A DNA stretch of 64,000 bases from Sphingobacteriales bacterium (GCA_027491165.1 JAIXWS010000013.1:1-64000); one strand, 5' to 3'. Positions 8,199 through 18,263 are shown, numbered from the stretch's first letter. Notes: generated from the letters alone by a model not told the origin. Made by a program: numbers and translations.

Positions 8199-10001
8199 AT
8201 GAATATTCGTAACATTGCCATTATTGCCCACGTCGATCACGGAAAAACAACCTTGGTGGATAAAATCATCCACGCTACACAAGTATTTCGCGACAACCAA
8301 GAAACGGGCGAGTTGATAATGGATAGCAACGATCTAGAGCGCGAACGCGGTATCACGATTCTTGCCAAAAACATCTCTGTAAATTACAAAGGCACAAAAA
8401 TCAACGTAATCGATACTCCAGGTCACGCCGACTTTGGTGGTGAGGTAGAGCGCGTATTGAAAATGGCCGATGGCGTGCTTTTGTTGGTAGATGCTTTTGA
8501 AGGCCCTATGCCTCAAACGCGTTTCGTATTGCAAAAAGCCTTGGCACTTGGCCTGCATCCTATCGTGGTGATTAACAAAGTAGACAAACCAAACTGTCGT
8601 CCGGACGAAGTTCACGATGCCGTTTTTGAGTTGTTTTTCCAATTGGATGCAACCGAAGAGCAATTGAATTTTACTACCTTATATGGCTCTTCTAAGCAGG
8701 GCTGGTTTAATTATACTAACGAAGCGACCGATAATATCACTGCTGTACTAGATACTATTCTTACAAAAGTACCAGAACCAAAAGTTTCTGAAGGCACGAT
8801 CCAATTACAAATTACCTCTTTGGATTATTCTACTTTCCTTGGTCGTATCGCTATTGGCCGTATCGCTCGTGGCACGATTAAAGAAGGGCAGAATGTACAA
8901 TTGTGCCGCCTTGATGGTACAATGACAAAGAGTAAGGTAAAAGAGCTGTACACATTCGAAGGAATGGGTAAGAAGAAGGTAACGGAAGTTTCTGCTGGTG
9001 ATATTTGTGCGGTTGTGGGTATTGAGGGTTTCCAAATTGGTGAAACAATCGCTGATTTCGAAAATCCAGAAGCATTAGAGGTTATTCCAATTGATGAGCC
9101 AACAATGAACATGCAGTTTGGTATCAACAACTCTCCATTTTTTGGTCGCGAAGGCAAGTTTGTAACGAGCCGTAATTTGCGTGATCGTTTAATGAAAGAA
9201 CTAGAAAAAAATCTTGCCCTTCGTGTACAAGACACTGAGGATGCGGATAAGTTTATGGTTTTTGGTCGTGGTATATTGCATTTGAGCGTATTGATCGAAA
9301 CCATGCGTCGCGAAGGTTTTGAATTGACCGTTGGTCAGCCACAAGTTATCACCAAAGAAATTGACGGTAAAAAATGTGAGCCATATGAAGTTTTGGTTGT
9401 AGACGTACCCTCTGATTATTCTGGAAAGGTTATTGATTTGGTTACACAGAAAAAAGGCGAATTGTTGATCATGGAAAGCAAAGGTGATATGCAACATCTT
9501 GAGTTTGATATCCCTTCTCGTGGCTTAATCGGTTTGCGTAGCAATATGCTTACGGCCACTGCCGGCGAGGCGGTAATGGCACACCGTTTTAGCGAGTACA
9601 AGCCTTGGAAAGGTGTAATTCCTGGCCGTAGCAACGGCGTGTTGTTGTCTAAAAACTCAGCAACCACTACCGGTTATTCAATGGATAAATTACAAGATCG
9701 CGGATCTTTCTTTATTGATGCGGGCGAAGAGGTTTACTCAGGCATGATTATTGGTGAGCACATTAAGCCAGGCGACCTTGTTGTAAATGCTACAGAACCA
9801 AAGAAGCTTACCAACATGCGCGCGAGCGGTACAGATGATGCCAATAGAATTGCACCAAAAGTACAATTGACATTAGAAGAGTGTATGGAATATATCCAAC
9901 AAGACGAGTGTATTGAAGTAACACCACAAAACATTCGTTTGCGTAAAATTATGCTCGACGAAAATGACAGAGCGAAATATGCTAAGACAATGAAAGCGTA
10001 G
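8199..10001 (+). CDS. typA: Ribosome-associated GTPase TypA/BipA
   Basis: A translational GTPase of 600 residues, the usual size for TypA, which assists ribosome assembly and stress adaptation. G motifs are intact: G1 AHVDHGKT (10-17), RERGITI (48-54) in the switch region, G3 DTPGH (72-76) and G4 NKVD (126-129). The later EF-G-like domains and the TypA-specific C-terminal end (IRLRKIMLDENDRAK) are present. It stands alone, with a long structured leader upstream and a strong terminator downstream. Confidence 0.97.
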   Translation: MNIRNIAIIAHVDHGKTTLVDKIIHATQVFRDNQETGELIMDSNDLERERGITILAKNISVNYKGTKINVIDTPGHADFGGEVERVLKMADGVLLLVDAFEGPMPQTRFVLQKALALGLHPIVVINKVDKPNCRPDEVHDAVFELFFQLDATEEQLNFTTLYGSSKQGWFNYTNEATDNITAVLDTILTKVPEPKVSEGTIQLQITSLDYSTFLGRIAIGRIARGTIKEGQNVQLCRLDGTMTKSKVKELYTFEGMGKKKVTEVSAGDICAVVGIEGFQIGETIADFENPEALEVIPIDEPTMNMQFGINNSPFFGREGKFVTSRNLRDRLMKELEKNLALRVQDTEDADKFMVFGRGILHLSVLIETMRREGFELTVGQPQVITKEIDGKKCEPYEVLVVDVPSDYSGKVIDLVTQKKGELLIMESKGDMQHLEFDIPSRGLIGLRSNMLTATAGEAVMAHRFSEYKPWKGVIPGRSNGVLLSKNSATTTGYSMDKLQDRGSFFIDAGEEVYSGMIIGEHIKPGDLVVNATEPKKLTNMRASGTDDANRIAPKVQLTLEECMEYIQQDECIEVTPQNIRLRKIMLDENDRAKYAKTMKA

Positions 10002-10027
10002 TTTTTTAAGACCTATTCTTTTTTTGA

Positions 10028-10060
10028 GGGCCGATATTCAATTAGAATATCGGCCCTTTT
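10028..10060 (+). terminator. Terminator after typA
   Basis: A perfect 12-bp stem, GGGCCGATATTC (10028-10039) with GAATATCGGCCC (10045-10056), loop AATTA, followed by TTTT. The remaining bases to 10217 hold no gene I can support. Confidence 0.85.
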
Positions 10061-10217
10061 CAATTGCCCTGCATAATAGATGCGATGGTTTGTAATAAGG
10101 AGTGGCTTTTCGAAAACAAGCTTTTGAAAGGATATCTGCCAGATAGGGTAAAAGCAAGGGGCCAATTTAAAGCACATCGATTCATTTATGACGCTTTTAT
10201 TGCTTTTGAATTATTGC

Positions 10218-10559
10218 TTATTGGGGGTCCCAAGCATTAAATAAAAGGTCCAAATAATGATTTTCGGTCTTGGTGATTACTTCGTCGGCTTTGCACAGCT
10301 GAAGAGCAAAGTCTAATAATTTTATGCGCTCTTCTTTTGTAGAGTCATCGTAAAAATCTTCAAGAGCCTTAATAAAATGAGCCTCCCATTCGCTATGTTT
10401 TAAATGGCTAATAATGGTCATTTGCTTATCCAAACTTACCTGAAAAGGGAATTCTTGAACGAGATACGCTCTTATTACCTCATCTTCTTTAACGTTAAAA
10501 CGAAAGTCAACAGCAGACAAGATCATTAAAATATGATAGCCTGCCATTGTTTTATTCAT
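10218..10559 (-). CDS. Small TerB-like protein, function unknown
   Basis: A protein of about 113 residues if begun at ATG 10559 (MNKTMAGYHIL); an ATG at 10574 adds five residues. The pattern of helices with acidic clusters (KEDEVIRAYLVQEF, KEERIKLLDFALQLCKADEVITKTENHYLDLL) resembles the TerB-like all-helical domain with its metal-binding acidic positions, and I recognise it only at that level. It is transcribed away from the alanine dehydrogenase region on the same strand, 64 bases downstream of ald, so it may share its transcript. No partner gene of tellurite systems is present. Confidence 0.6.
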   Translation of the reverse strand: MNKTMAGYHILMILSAVDFRFNVKEDEVIRAYLVQEFPFQVSLDKQMTIISHLKHSEWEAHFIKALEDFYDDSTKEERIKLLDFALQLCKADEVITKTENHYLDLLFNAWDPQ

Positions 10560-10637
10560 TCTGTTATTGGGCATAATTTACGGTTCGATGGTTTCCTGTT
10601 TAGTATATGCGATTCAATGCTGCTTTGTTTCACTTAT

Positions 10638-11843
10638 TTATCGTTGTGTGGCCAAGAGCAAGTCTAGGTCGGTATACTTAAGGTCAAAACGTTTAGCGAT
10701 AGAGGCCTTTGTCACACAACCTTTATATAAGTATACGCCATTGCGAATGCCAGATTTCATTTCTATCAGCGTCTCCATGCCACCAAAGTCGGATGATTGG
10801 TTTATTAGGGGCATCAATACATTGCTTATGGCTCTTGAGGCTGTTCGGGATACACCCGACGCGATGTTGGGTACGCAGTAATGGATAACATCTTGGTGTC
10901 TAAAGGTTGGTTTTTGGTGAGTAGTGGCCCTTGACGTTTCAAAGCAGCCTCCACGGTCGATGCTCACGTCTATGATAACGGAGCCTGCCTTCATGTTGCC
11001 TACCATCGCCTCGCTTACTACCATTGGCGTAATGCCGTGAAGGGGTTTTAATGCGCCAACAGCAATGTCTGCTGTAGCCAATTCTTCGCCAAGGGTTACA
11101 GGGTCCAGCACAGAGGTGGAGCAGCGCCTACCAATATTATTTTGTAAGCGCATTAAACGATAAATGGAATTATCAAAAATGGTTACCGATGCGCCTAGGC
11201 CCAAGGCCGCCCTAGTAGCAAATTCGCCCACAACACCAGCGCCGATAATGACAACTTTTGCTGAAGGTACTCCTGATATGCCGCCCAATAAAATCCCTTT
11301 GCCCTGATGCTGATTGCTGAGGTATTGTGCAGCTGTTAATATCGCTGAGTTGCCTGCAATTTCGCTCATGGAGCGCACGATGGGGTAATTGCCTGAATCG
11401 TCTCTGATAGACTCAAAGGCAATAGCTATAATTTTCTTTTTGATTAATTGCTCTATCATACTGGCCTTTAAAAAAGGAATATGAATAGGCGAAAGCACTA
11501 CTTGATTGGCTTGTAACAAGTTGATTTCTTCTTCAGAAATGGGTGCGGCTTTAATAATGGTTGAGGCATTGTATACCTCTGATTTTGAATAGGCTATTCG
11601 TGCGCCAGCCTCACTGTAGTCGTTGTCAAAATAAAATGCGCCCTCCCCAGCATTACTTTCTACAATGATCTCATGTCCATTGTTGGACAATACAGCTACT
11701 GCTTCAGGGCTTAAAGGCACTCGGTTTTCGTCAAAAGAAGTTTCTTTGGGAATGCCTATAAATAATTTTTTCTTTTTCGGAATAATTTCCAAAGTTTCTT
11801 CCAGTGGCACATACGAAAAAGAAGGGGCAACAAATGGCTTCAT
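10638..11843 (-). CDS. ald: Alanine dehydrogenase
   Basis: NAD-dependent interconversion of alanine and pyruvate plus ammonia. The 401-residue chain has an N-terminal extension of about 25 residues before the usual start IGIPKE, then RVPLSP (41-46, substrate Arg), the Lys in IIKAAP (98), His121 in SPIHIP, the Rossmann loop GAGVVG (201-206) with acidic Asp224, and Asp296 in VSIDRGG corresponding to the catalytic Asp. All active-site positions expected for alanine dehydrogenase are thus seen, distinguishing it from transhydrogenase alpha subunits. It is divergent from rpoN with 161 bases between them; I found no clear -7 box on this strand. Confidence 0.9.
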   Translation of the reverse strand: MKPFVAPSFSYVPLEETLEIIPKKKKLFIGIPKETSFDENRVPLSPEAVAVLSNNGHEIIVESNAGEGAFYFDNDYSEAGARIAYSKSEVYNASTIIKAAPISEEEINLLQANQVVLSPIHIPFLKASMIEQLIKKKIIAIAFESIRDDSGNYPIVRSMSEIAGNSAILTAAQYLSNQHQGKGILLGGISGVPSAKVVIIGAGVVGEFATRAALGLGASVTIFDNSIYRLMRLQNNIGRRCSTSVLDPVTLGEELATADIAVGALKPLHGITPMVVSEAMVGNMKAGSVIIDVSIDRGGCFETSRATTHQKPTFRHQDVIHYCVPNIASGVSRTASRAISNVLMPLINQSSDFGGMETLIEMKSGIRNGVYLYKGCVTKASIAKRFDLKYTDLDLLLATQR

Positions 11844-11976
11844 GACGTTCTATTTTGTAATTGGTTAGGAAATGTACAATATGATTTTCGGAATTTATAA
11901 CCTTTATAGAAAATTGTGTTTTACTTAATAATGCATGCTTTTAAAAACTAATAGTCAACAGCTTCGAATAATCATT

Positions 11977-11984
11977 TATTTTTG
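11977..11984 (+). promoter_or_regulatory. Probable rpoN promoter (-7 box)
   Basis: TATTTTTG matches TAnnTTTG and lies 20 bases before the rpoN start, giving a leader of roughly 15 bases. The -33 region has no good TTTG. Confidence 0.45.
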
Positions 11985-12004
11985 TCTTAACCATAGAACT
12001 AAAA

Positions 12005-13471
12005 ATGTTACGCCAAAGTCAACAGCTGCGATTGCTGCAGCGGATGTCTCCACAACAGATTCAATTCCTGAAGCTGTTGCGCGTGCCTACCTTAGAGATG
12101 GAGACGCGGATTAAAGAGGAAATGGAAATAAATCCCGCATTAGAATACAGCACAGACGATACCCAAACGGATATTTATGAAGATGTAAATGACCAACCCA
12201 TGCAAGATAGTCTTGATGACGTTTCATTACAAGACGACCATGCCGATCAAATTGATATTGATGATTATTTGCGCAATGAGGGTGATGAATCGGCTTATGA
12301 TTATGGTGCAGGTGATCATGAAAAGGGAAGCTATAATTCTGTTCGATATGAAGTTGACTTTCATCAAGCGCTCTTAGATCAATTGAATATGCTCGATCTA
12401 TCAGAGCAGGAAACCATGATTGCCGAGCAGGTGATTGGTAGCATTAATGACGATGGTTATCTTAGTCGTGCGGTAAGCGCAATCGTCGATGATTTGGCGT
12501 TTAGCAGAAACATTATCACCAACGAAGATGAAGTAAAAAAAATCATCCAAAAAATCCAAACGTTTGACCCCCCAGGCATTGCGACCTACTCTCTTCAAGA
12601 GTGCCTTGTCTTGCAGCTTAAGCGTATTGCTAAACCCAAAGAAATTGTTGCTGTTTCAATTGCTATTTTAGAGAAGCATTATGACTTGTTTATTAAAAAG
12701 CATTTTGACAAAATGAAGAAGGCTCTCAAGCTCGATGACGATGTTTTTCAAAAGGCAATAGATCAAATATTGAAACTCAATCCTAAGCCGGGCAGTGCTT
12801 TTGAAGGAAACAACACCAGCAACAACTATATACTTCCCGATTTTTTTGTAGATAATAACGACGGTGTTTTAGAAATAATGCTAAATTCTAAAAACGCACC
12901 AGAATTGCGTATTTCGCCAGAGTTTAAAGAAATGCTTAATGCCTATGATAAGGCCGATAAAAAGGACAAAAAAAATACAGAGGCCATTACCTTCATCAAA
13001 CAAAAATTAGACTCAGCCCAGTGGTTTATCAATTCTATTCGTCAGCGGCAAACAACATTGTTGCAAACCATGACGGCTATTGTTCATTTTCAAAAAGAAT
13101 TTTTGCTTTCTGGTGATGAAACAACCCTTAAGCCCATGATTTTAAAAGACGTAGCAGAAGTTACGAATCTTGATGTCTCAACGGTTTCGCGGGTAGCTAA
13201 TAGTAAATTTGTACAAACGCAATTTGGCACTTTTTCGCTCAAGCATTTCTTCTCCGAAAAAATAACCATGGACAATGGAGAGGAAGTAACCAACAAAGAA
13301 ATCAAAAGTAAAATTGCAGAAATTATTGCTGCCGAAAACAAAAAGAAACCCCTGCGAGATGAAGATATAATGGACCTCTTGGCTCAAAAGGGTTATAATA
13401 TTTCGCGCCGTACAGTGGCTAAATATCGAGAGCAGCTCATGATACCTGTAGCGAGGTTACGTAAACATTAA
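12005..13471 (+). CDS. rpoN: RNA polymerase sigma-54 factor
   Basis: The 488-residue product has the three RpoN regions: an N-terminal Gln/Leu-rich activator-interacting region (SQQLRLLQRMSPQQIQFLKL), an acidic linker (about 55-105), the core-binding region (about 115-300), and the C-terminal DNA-binding part ending in the RpoN box SRRTVAKYRE (467-476), which reads the -24 element. All expected parts are intact. Sigma-54 requires an AAA+ enhancer-binding protein, and none is encoded in this window. A -24/-12-like element lies before clpP at 20053-20068. Confidence 0.96.
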   Translation: MLRQSQQLRLLQRMSPQQIQFLKLLRVPTLEMETRIKEEMEINPALEYSTDDTQTDIYEDVNDQPMQDSLDDVSLQDDHADQIDIDDYLRNEGDESAYDYGAGDHEKGSYNSVRYEVDFHQALLDQLNMLDLSEQETMIAEQVIGSINDDGYLSRAVSAIVDDLAFSRNIITNEDEVKKIIQKIQTFDPPGIATYSLQECLVLQLKRIAKPKEIVAVSIAILEKHYDLFIKKHFDKMKKALKLDDDVFQKAIDQILKLNPKPGSAFEGNNTSNNYILPDFFVDNNDGVLEIMLNSKNAPELRISPEFKEMLNAYDKADKKDKKNTEAITFIKQKLDSAQWFINSIRQRQTTLLQTMTAIVHFQKEFLLSGDETTLKPMILKDVAEVTNLDVSTVSRVANSKFVQTQFGTFSLKHFFSEKITMDNGEEVTNKEIKSKIAEIIAAENKKKPLRDEDIMDLLAQKGYNISRRTVAKYREQLMIPVARLRKH

Positions 13472-13594
13472 TTTTACGATTGGTATCAAGAGAGTGTTTG
13501 CTGATCTTTAGTGTTTAAGAGTATAACAAAAGAATATTTGCTCCATATTTATCCAGAATAAGGGGAGTGAAATAGTCAATACCTCATCGTTTTT

Positions 13595-14383
13595 ATGATA
13601 GACTTTATCCAACAACTCAAGCATCGCAATGAAACCCTATTTTATTATGGCTTGCTCTGCCTAATATTATCTTTAGTATTTATTACACTGACTAAGTTTA
13701 CAGATACTCAAGTGTATAACGTAAACGCTTGGTACAAGCCTTTTAAATTTGCTTTTTCAACCTTTACCTTTGCTTGGGCAATGGCATGGTATTGTTATTA
13801 TCTGCCGGATTTCAATATCAAATTATTCAATTGGTCGGTTATCATATTGTTGGGTTTTGAAATAGTCTATATTGCTCTGCAAGCAAGTAAAGGGCAGCTT
13901 TCGCACTACAATTTAAGCAGTCCGGTTTATGCAGCGCTCTATTCAATGATGGCGTTAGCCGCTACTTTGGTAACGCTGTATACCGCTTATGTTGGTTTTT
14001 TGTTTTTCAACAATTCATTTCCAGAACTACCTGATTATTATGTTTGGGCAATTCGATTGGGCATTAGCCTTTTTGTGCTTTTTTCTTTCCAGGGTTTTTT
14101 AATGGGTTCCCGACTTAATCACAGTGTTGGAGGCCTAAACGATAATTCAAATTGGTTCATCATGGGATGGAGTAAGACTGTTGGAGATTTGCGGGTAGCC
14201 CATTTTGTAGGCATGCATGCCTTGCAAGTTTTACCTTTTTTGTCCTATTGTTTTTTGAAGAGCACAAAGGCCACGATACTCGTGTCGATCCTTTATGGAT
14301 GTGTAGCATTGCTTACACTATACCAAGCACTCAATGGAAAGCCATTGTTTACAGCAAAACAGCACTCTCACAAAAACAAGTAG
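13595..14383 (+). CDS. Multi-pass membrane protein of unknown function
   Basis: A 262-residue protein with about seven predicted transmembrane segments (roughly 18-35, 50-70, 77-95, 108-135, 150-172, 200-220, 226-244). Conserved-looking polar motifs near the membrane are NAWYKPFKFA (45-54) and the segment DLRVAHFVGMHALQVLP (about 195-211), where His and Arg in a helix suggest a ligand or cofactor site. I recognise it as a conserved hypothetical family seen in several phyla but cannot name a function. It follows rpoN by 123 bases on the same strand and converges on recO. Confidence 0.75.
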   Translation: MIDFIQQLKHRNETLFYYGLLCLILSLVFITLTKFTDTQVYNVNAWYKPFKFAFSTFTFAWAMAWYCYYLPDFNIKLFNWSVIILLGFEIVYIALQASKGQLSHYNLSSPVYAALYSMMALAATLVTLYTAYVGFLFFNNSFPELPDYYVWAIRLGISLFVLFSFQGFLMGSRLNHSVGGLNDNSNWFIMGWSKTVGDLRVAHFVGMHALQVLPFLSYCFLKSTKATILVSILYGCVALLTLYQALNGKPLFTAKQHSHKNK

Positions 14384-14414
14384 TGCGTACTTTGTTGCCA
14401 GATATCGGGCAGTA

Positions 14415-15149
14415 TTAATGCAAGATGGCTCTCAATATGTCTAATGAGCGCATATGGCTTAAATGTTGCGTATGGTGCTGCAAAAATTCAATATACCAAT
14501 CTAATATCCTATTTCTTGAAGCCGCATTTAATCTGATTTGATGCAGCTGTGCGGTGTTTTCAATGGATAATAATTCTGCAATAGCCTGTACATCTTCATC
14601 CAATAATTGCACACCAATGCTTGGTGGCATATTGGTAAAAACACCTTCCTTTGCATTTAAATATGCTGTGCTGCTGCTGTAATTGCCGAGTACATTGTAT
14701 CCAAAATATTTGCCGCATTGTATGGTAAAGTAAATCGGGTAATTCGCTATGCTGGCAGCTGCGGCACTGTCTATTGCTATATAATAATCATATACAAACT
14801 GAAACAAATCGTCCATCGTTTCTGCCTGGGGTAATAAGCGGGACAATAATTCTACAGAATATACAGCCACGCTGTTCTTCACAATTTCTTCTTGCAGGCT
14901 TTGGTAAATATGTGCGGGTTGAAATTCTTTGATGTGCTGTAATTGCCTGTTGGGTTTGTGTTCGACGCTTAATTCAAGTAGGGAGGCAATTTGCAGTAGG
15001 CCACTTCTTTTGGTTTTGTTTTGCTCACTTCTAATGCCTTTGAGCATATACGATTGTAGCCCTAAGGCTTCCGTGAAAACACTTGCTATTAGGCTAGTTT
15101 CGCCGTATTTTACTGTTCTCAGTACAATGCCTTTAGTGGTGAGTAACAT
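14415..15149 (-). CDS. recO: DNA repair protein RecO
   Basis: RecO loads RecA onto SSB-coated gaps with RecR. The 244-residue product has the N-terminal OB fold (TTKGIVLRTVKYGETSLIASVFTE trimmed: key residues GIVLRTVKYGE at 7-17), the YMLKGIRS segment, and a helical C-terminal domain; the zinc-binding Cys cluster of some RecO proteins is not evident, as is common in Bacteroidota. It starts only three bases after the stop codon of porZ, so the two are one transcript. Confidence 0.9.
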   Translation of the reverse strand: MLLTTKGIVLRTVKYGETSLIASVFTEALGLQSYMLKGIRSEQNKTKRSGLLQIASLLELSVEHKPNRQLQHIKEFQPAHIYQSLQEEIVKNSVAVYSVELLSRLLPQAETMDDLFQFVYDYYIAIDSAAAASIANYPIYFTIQCGKYFGYNVLGNYSSSTAYLNAKEGVFTNMPPSIGVQLLDEDVQAIAELLSIENTAQLHQIRLNAASRNRILDWYIEFLQHHTQHLSHMRSLDILRAILH

Positions 15150-15152
15150 GTA

Positions 15153-17432
15153 TTATTTTACAAAAACTAATTTGCCAACAAATTTTTCAGTTCCCAAATT
15201 GTTGCTTGCAAAAACAAGAAATACGCCCGTTTGGGGTCGGCGGCCGGTGTAGTCTGTGCCATTCCAAATGGCTTGGCCACCTAGGGCCTTGCTGCGGTAA
15301 ATTAATTGGCCTGAAATGTCTGTAATCCGCACATCGGCGTTTTCAACTAAACCCCTAATAGCAATGGGGCCACTGTATTCGTGTGTTACAGGATTGGGAA
15401 AAATAAGCACATCTGTATTGGTCTCGCCCCCATCAACAGCGGTTCCGCGATAGCTTACCAGCCCTTTATCGGTGCCAAAATAAACATCTCCTGTTGCGGG
15501 GTCCACCTTGATTACCTGAATATTGTTGGAGGGGAGTGGGCTATTTTCAATGGTGAATCGGCTAATAATTTTATTGGCATCTTCAGAAATAAGCCAAACC
15601 CCATTTCCGGTGCCCACCCATTTTCTATTTGCACCATCAACTGCAATTGTTTTCACATTTTCTCCTGCAAAAAGCTCTCCTGCAAATTTATCATATTGGA
15701 CCACTCTTATTTCGGTTTCGCACTGCCCAGCAATGACGTTTTCTGGGCAATTAATAATGCCAATGCCATTGGCGGTGCCGATCCAAATGGTTCCTTTTTT
15801 GTCGTTAACAATGCACTGTACAATATTGTCCGGCAAGTTGCCTGCGCCTTTGCCGCTGGTTAGTCTTGTGTATTCGTCATCATTAGGGTTTTCAAGTGTG
15901 CCTTTGTCGTCATATACGAGCACGCCTCCGCCCACTGGCGAAAAAAACCACTTCAAGTTATTGTCATCGATGATAAGGCCAGCAGCACCGTTTTCCATAC
16001 TGGGTCGTGGGCGCGTAAGTGGTAAGCTAAACTTGTACCAGTTGCCATCTTTGGCAGACTTTGCCATCAATTCGTTAGGGGCATTGGATTGGGTAATCCA
16101 TAAATTGTTATTCCTATCAAATGCTGCTCCACTAAGCCTGTAGGTACTGGGGTCAACTATGTGCTTTTCGAAAACACCTTCTTTAATTTGCCCGCCTGTT
16201 TTGTCTTTTTTTAGAAAAAACAAACCATCTGTTTGTGATGCAATGTATACCGTGCCATCTCTCGGGTCTTTGGCTAATCGAATAGCATCGTGAAGGTTGT
16301 TAAATGGACTAAAAAGAAAGCTATTATACGCACTCCATTGGTCGTTTTCAAAACAGGAAAGGCCGTCTCTGTTGTATTGGATGATCCATTTGTCATCATA
16401 AGAGCCGTGGGCGATATTGAGCTTGCCATTTTCTGCAATAATATCAAATGTGCTCGCGCTATAAGGGCCATTGGGAATTATGTTTTTGCTGCTAGATTTC
16501 AGGCCTGCGTAGGCATCGGCAATCCAGATGCTTTGGTCTGAGGTGCTAATGGTTTGTAAAGGTCTTGCTGCGCTAATAGAGTCGATTGTTTTTAGCGCAT
16601 TGTCCATTATGAAAATTTTTCCACCGCCTTTAAAGGAGTTAAAGGTGGCTATGGCCAAGCCTTTTTCAATGGGGTCTAAATGGGTGATTTTGCTGCTGTC
16701 AAGCGCAAAAACAAATGCTAAGCTGTCCTTTTGGAGCACAAATACCGAATCGTTTGTGCTTACAAAAACCTTGTTTAAGCTATTCGTAATGTAGCTATAT
16801 TTTCTCTGTTTTTCTAGCCTAGTCCAGGATGCTGAAGTTTGTATGCGAGGGTTTGTTTTAGGGCTCTTAAACAATCCGTTGTCGGTAGCCGCATAGTAAA
16901 AAGAAGAATCCGCACAAAAGCCTTTCACCGCAAAGTTTTTGCTAAGCTCACTAAACACGAAGGTTTCTTTAATTTCTTTTTTATTTAAGTTGACGACAAT
17001 TACGCCAATTCCGGTGCTCAAATAGGCAAAGCCATCTTCAATAAATATGTGATAAATCGTCTTGTCTCCCGCTATGTTTTTTAATTTCAAGTCAGGAATA
17101 TTATAAAAGGTATTGTCTTTAAAAAGGTCAATATTGCTATTGACATAAGCCATTACCGTCATGTTGGTTATGTTGTCGTGTGCTATATAAGCCATTTCAA
17201 CATCAGCCATCCCGTTAGACTTGGCATAAGTGTTGATTTCTTCGCTGAGTAAATGATAGGTAAAGAAACCATATCGGCAGGCTACAAAAATTGTTTGACC
17301 GTCTGATGCTAGCGATACCCCACGATTGTAGGGCATATGCGAGCGCCACTGACCAATAGGTTCGCCCTGTGCAAAACCATTAAGGACTAGTGCAAAACTT
17401 ATAAATGCGGTGAGTATTATACGAATGTTCAT
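15153..17432 (-). CDS. porZ: PorZ-like T9SS attachment-complex beta-propeller protein
   Basis: The 759-residue product has a signal peptide (about 21 residues, ending NGFAQ), then GQWRSHMPYNRGVSLASDG, the opening typical of PorZ, followed by repeated two-component-regulator-like propeller blades (for example GTIWIGTANGIGIIN, KWVGTGNGVWLIS, DVYFGTDKGLVSY) and a C-terminal sorting domain starting DVLIFPNPVTHEYSGP with the strand TGVFLVFASNN and ending KFVGKLVFVK. PorZ is part of the cell-surface PorU/PorV/PorZ/PorQ attachment complex that processes T9SS cargo and interacts with A-LPS. Its gene is followed immediately by recO. Confidence 0.85.
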   Translation of the reverse strand: MNIRIILTAFISFALVLNGFAQGEPIGQWRSHMPYNRGVSLASDGQTIFVACRYGFFTYHLLSEEINTYAKSNGMADVEMAYIAHDNITNMTVMAYVNSNIDLFKDNTFYNIPDLKLKNIAGDKTIYHIFIEDGFAYLSTGIGVIVVNLNKKEIKETFVFSELSKNFAVKGFCADSSFYYAATDNGLFKSPKTNPRIQTSASWTRLEKQRKYSYITNSLNKVFVSTNDSVFVLQKDSLAFVFALDSSKITHLDPIEKGLAIATFNSFKGGGKIFIMDNALKTIDSISAARPLQTISTSDQSIWIADAYAGLKSSSKNIIPNGPYSASTFDIIAENGKLNIAHGSYDDKWIIQYNRDGLSCFENDQWSAYNSFLFSPFNNLHDAIRLAKDPRDGTVYIASQTDGLFFLKKDKTGGQIKEGVFEKHIVDPSTYRLSGAAFDRNNNLWITQSNAPNELMAKSAKDGNWYKFSLPLTRPRPSMENGAAGLIIDDNNLKWFFSPVGGGVLVYDDKGTLENPNDDEYTRLTSGKGAGNLPDNIVQCIVNDKKGTIWIGTANGIGIINCPENVIAGQCETEIRVVQYDKFAGELFAGENVKTIAVDGANRKWVGTGNGVWLISEDANKIISRFTIENSPLPSNNIQVIKVDPATGDVYFGTDKGLVSYRGTAVDGGETNTDVLIFPNPVTHEYSGPIAIRGLVENADVRITDISGQLIYRSKALGGQAIWNGTDYTGRRPQTGVFLVFASNNLGTEKFVGKLVFVK

Positions 17433-17492
17433 GTTTGAATGATTTAGGATGGCCTTGCGTGCATAATATTAAGAACGTGGCAATAGAAAAGC

Positions 17493-18059
17493 TTATTGTA
17501 TACTGAGCAGATATTCTATTGTTTTCGGATAAAAAGCGTGTTCAAGTTTTGCGACTTTTTGGGCTATGTTTTCTACCGTTTCATTGGCGGTAAGGGCACA
17601 ACGTACTTGGACAATTTGTGCCCCTTCATCGTAATGTTCATTAACAAAGTGAATCGTTATTCCTGTTTCCTTTTCATTATTGGCTTTCACCGCTTGGTGT
17701 ACCTTGTTGCCATACATTCCTTTTCCCCCATATTTAGGCAAAAGGGCTGGGTGTATATTGATTGTTTTGTCAGGAAAGGCTTGCAATAAGGAAAGGGGCA
17801 TTTTCAACAAGAAACCAGCTAATACAATTAGGCTGGGCTCATAGTCCATTATTTGTGTGATCATCAAAGGCTCTTCTATAGTCGTTTTGTTCACTATTAA
17901 AAAGGGAATATTATGTAGGCGGGCAATGTCCAGCACTCCCGCTTCTGCGTTATTACAAACCACAAGATTTACTTTGGCTTGTTTCGTTTGGTTAAAATAA
18001 TCAATTATTGCTTGTGCATTGCTGCCTTTGCCCGAGGCAAATAATACTAATGATTTCAT
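17493..18059 (-). CDS. purN: Phosphoribosylglycinamide formyltransferase
   Basis: Formyl-THF-dependent transformylation of GAR in purine synthesis. The 188-residue length is normal. The N-terminal SGKGSNAQAI loop (9-18) binds GAR phosphate; the catalytic triad is visible as Asn101 and His103 in INIHPALLPKYGG and Asp144 in DEGAQIVQ. It is 60 bases upstream of porZ on the same strand and divergent from the rhomboid gene. Confidence 0.95.
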   Translation of the reverse strand: MKSLVLFASGKGSNAQAIIDYFNQTKQAKVNLVVCNNAEAGVLDIARLHNIPFLIVNKTTIEEPLMITQIMDYEPSLIVLAGFLLKMPLSLLQAFPDKTINIHPALLPKYGGKGMYGNKVHQAVKANNEKETGITIHFVNEHYDEGAQIVQVRCALTANETVENIAQKVAKLEHAFYPKTIEYLLSIQ

Positions 18060-18188
18060 TGCTGCTTTCTATAGCTGTAAAAGTACGATTAATGTTGGCT
18101 TTTTTGGAAAAGGAAAAAACAGTAAAATCGCCTAGAAATTTTAGGTCTTTATTCTGTTTTGCTTACCATATTTGCCAGCTTAATGCAG

Positions 18189-18196
18189 TAGTTTTG
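18189..18196 (+). promoter_or_regulatory. Possible rhomboid promoter (-7 box)
   Basis: TAGTTTTG matches TAnnTTTG 68 bases before the rhomboid start, but no TTTG occurs at the right distance upstream, so support is modest. Confidence 0.3.
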
Positions 18197-18263
18197 TTTG
18201 CCGAATCAAAAAAGCAAGTTGTTTTTTTGTAGTTTTTGCTAAGACTTTTTTTATTTTCAATCC

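Noticed and set aside
8825..9304. 159-residue frame antisense to typA
   Set aside because: Shadow of a strongly conserved gene; no family features.
10567..10881. 104-residue frame on the plus strand over the end of ald
   Set aside because: Overlaps the conserved C-terminal part of alanine dehydrogenase on the opposite strand and resembles nothing.
15523..16143. 206-residue open frame on the plus strand
   Set aside because: Lies entirely antisense to porZ, has low-complexity composition and no start context; the propeller gene on the other strand is clearly real.
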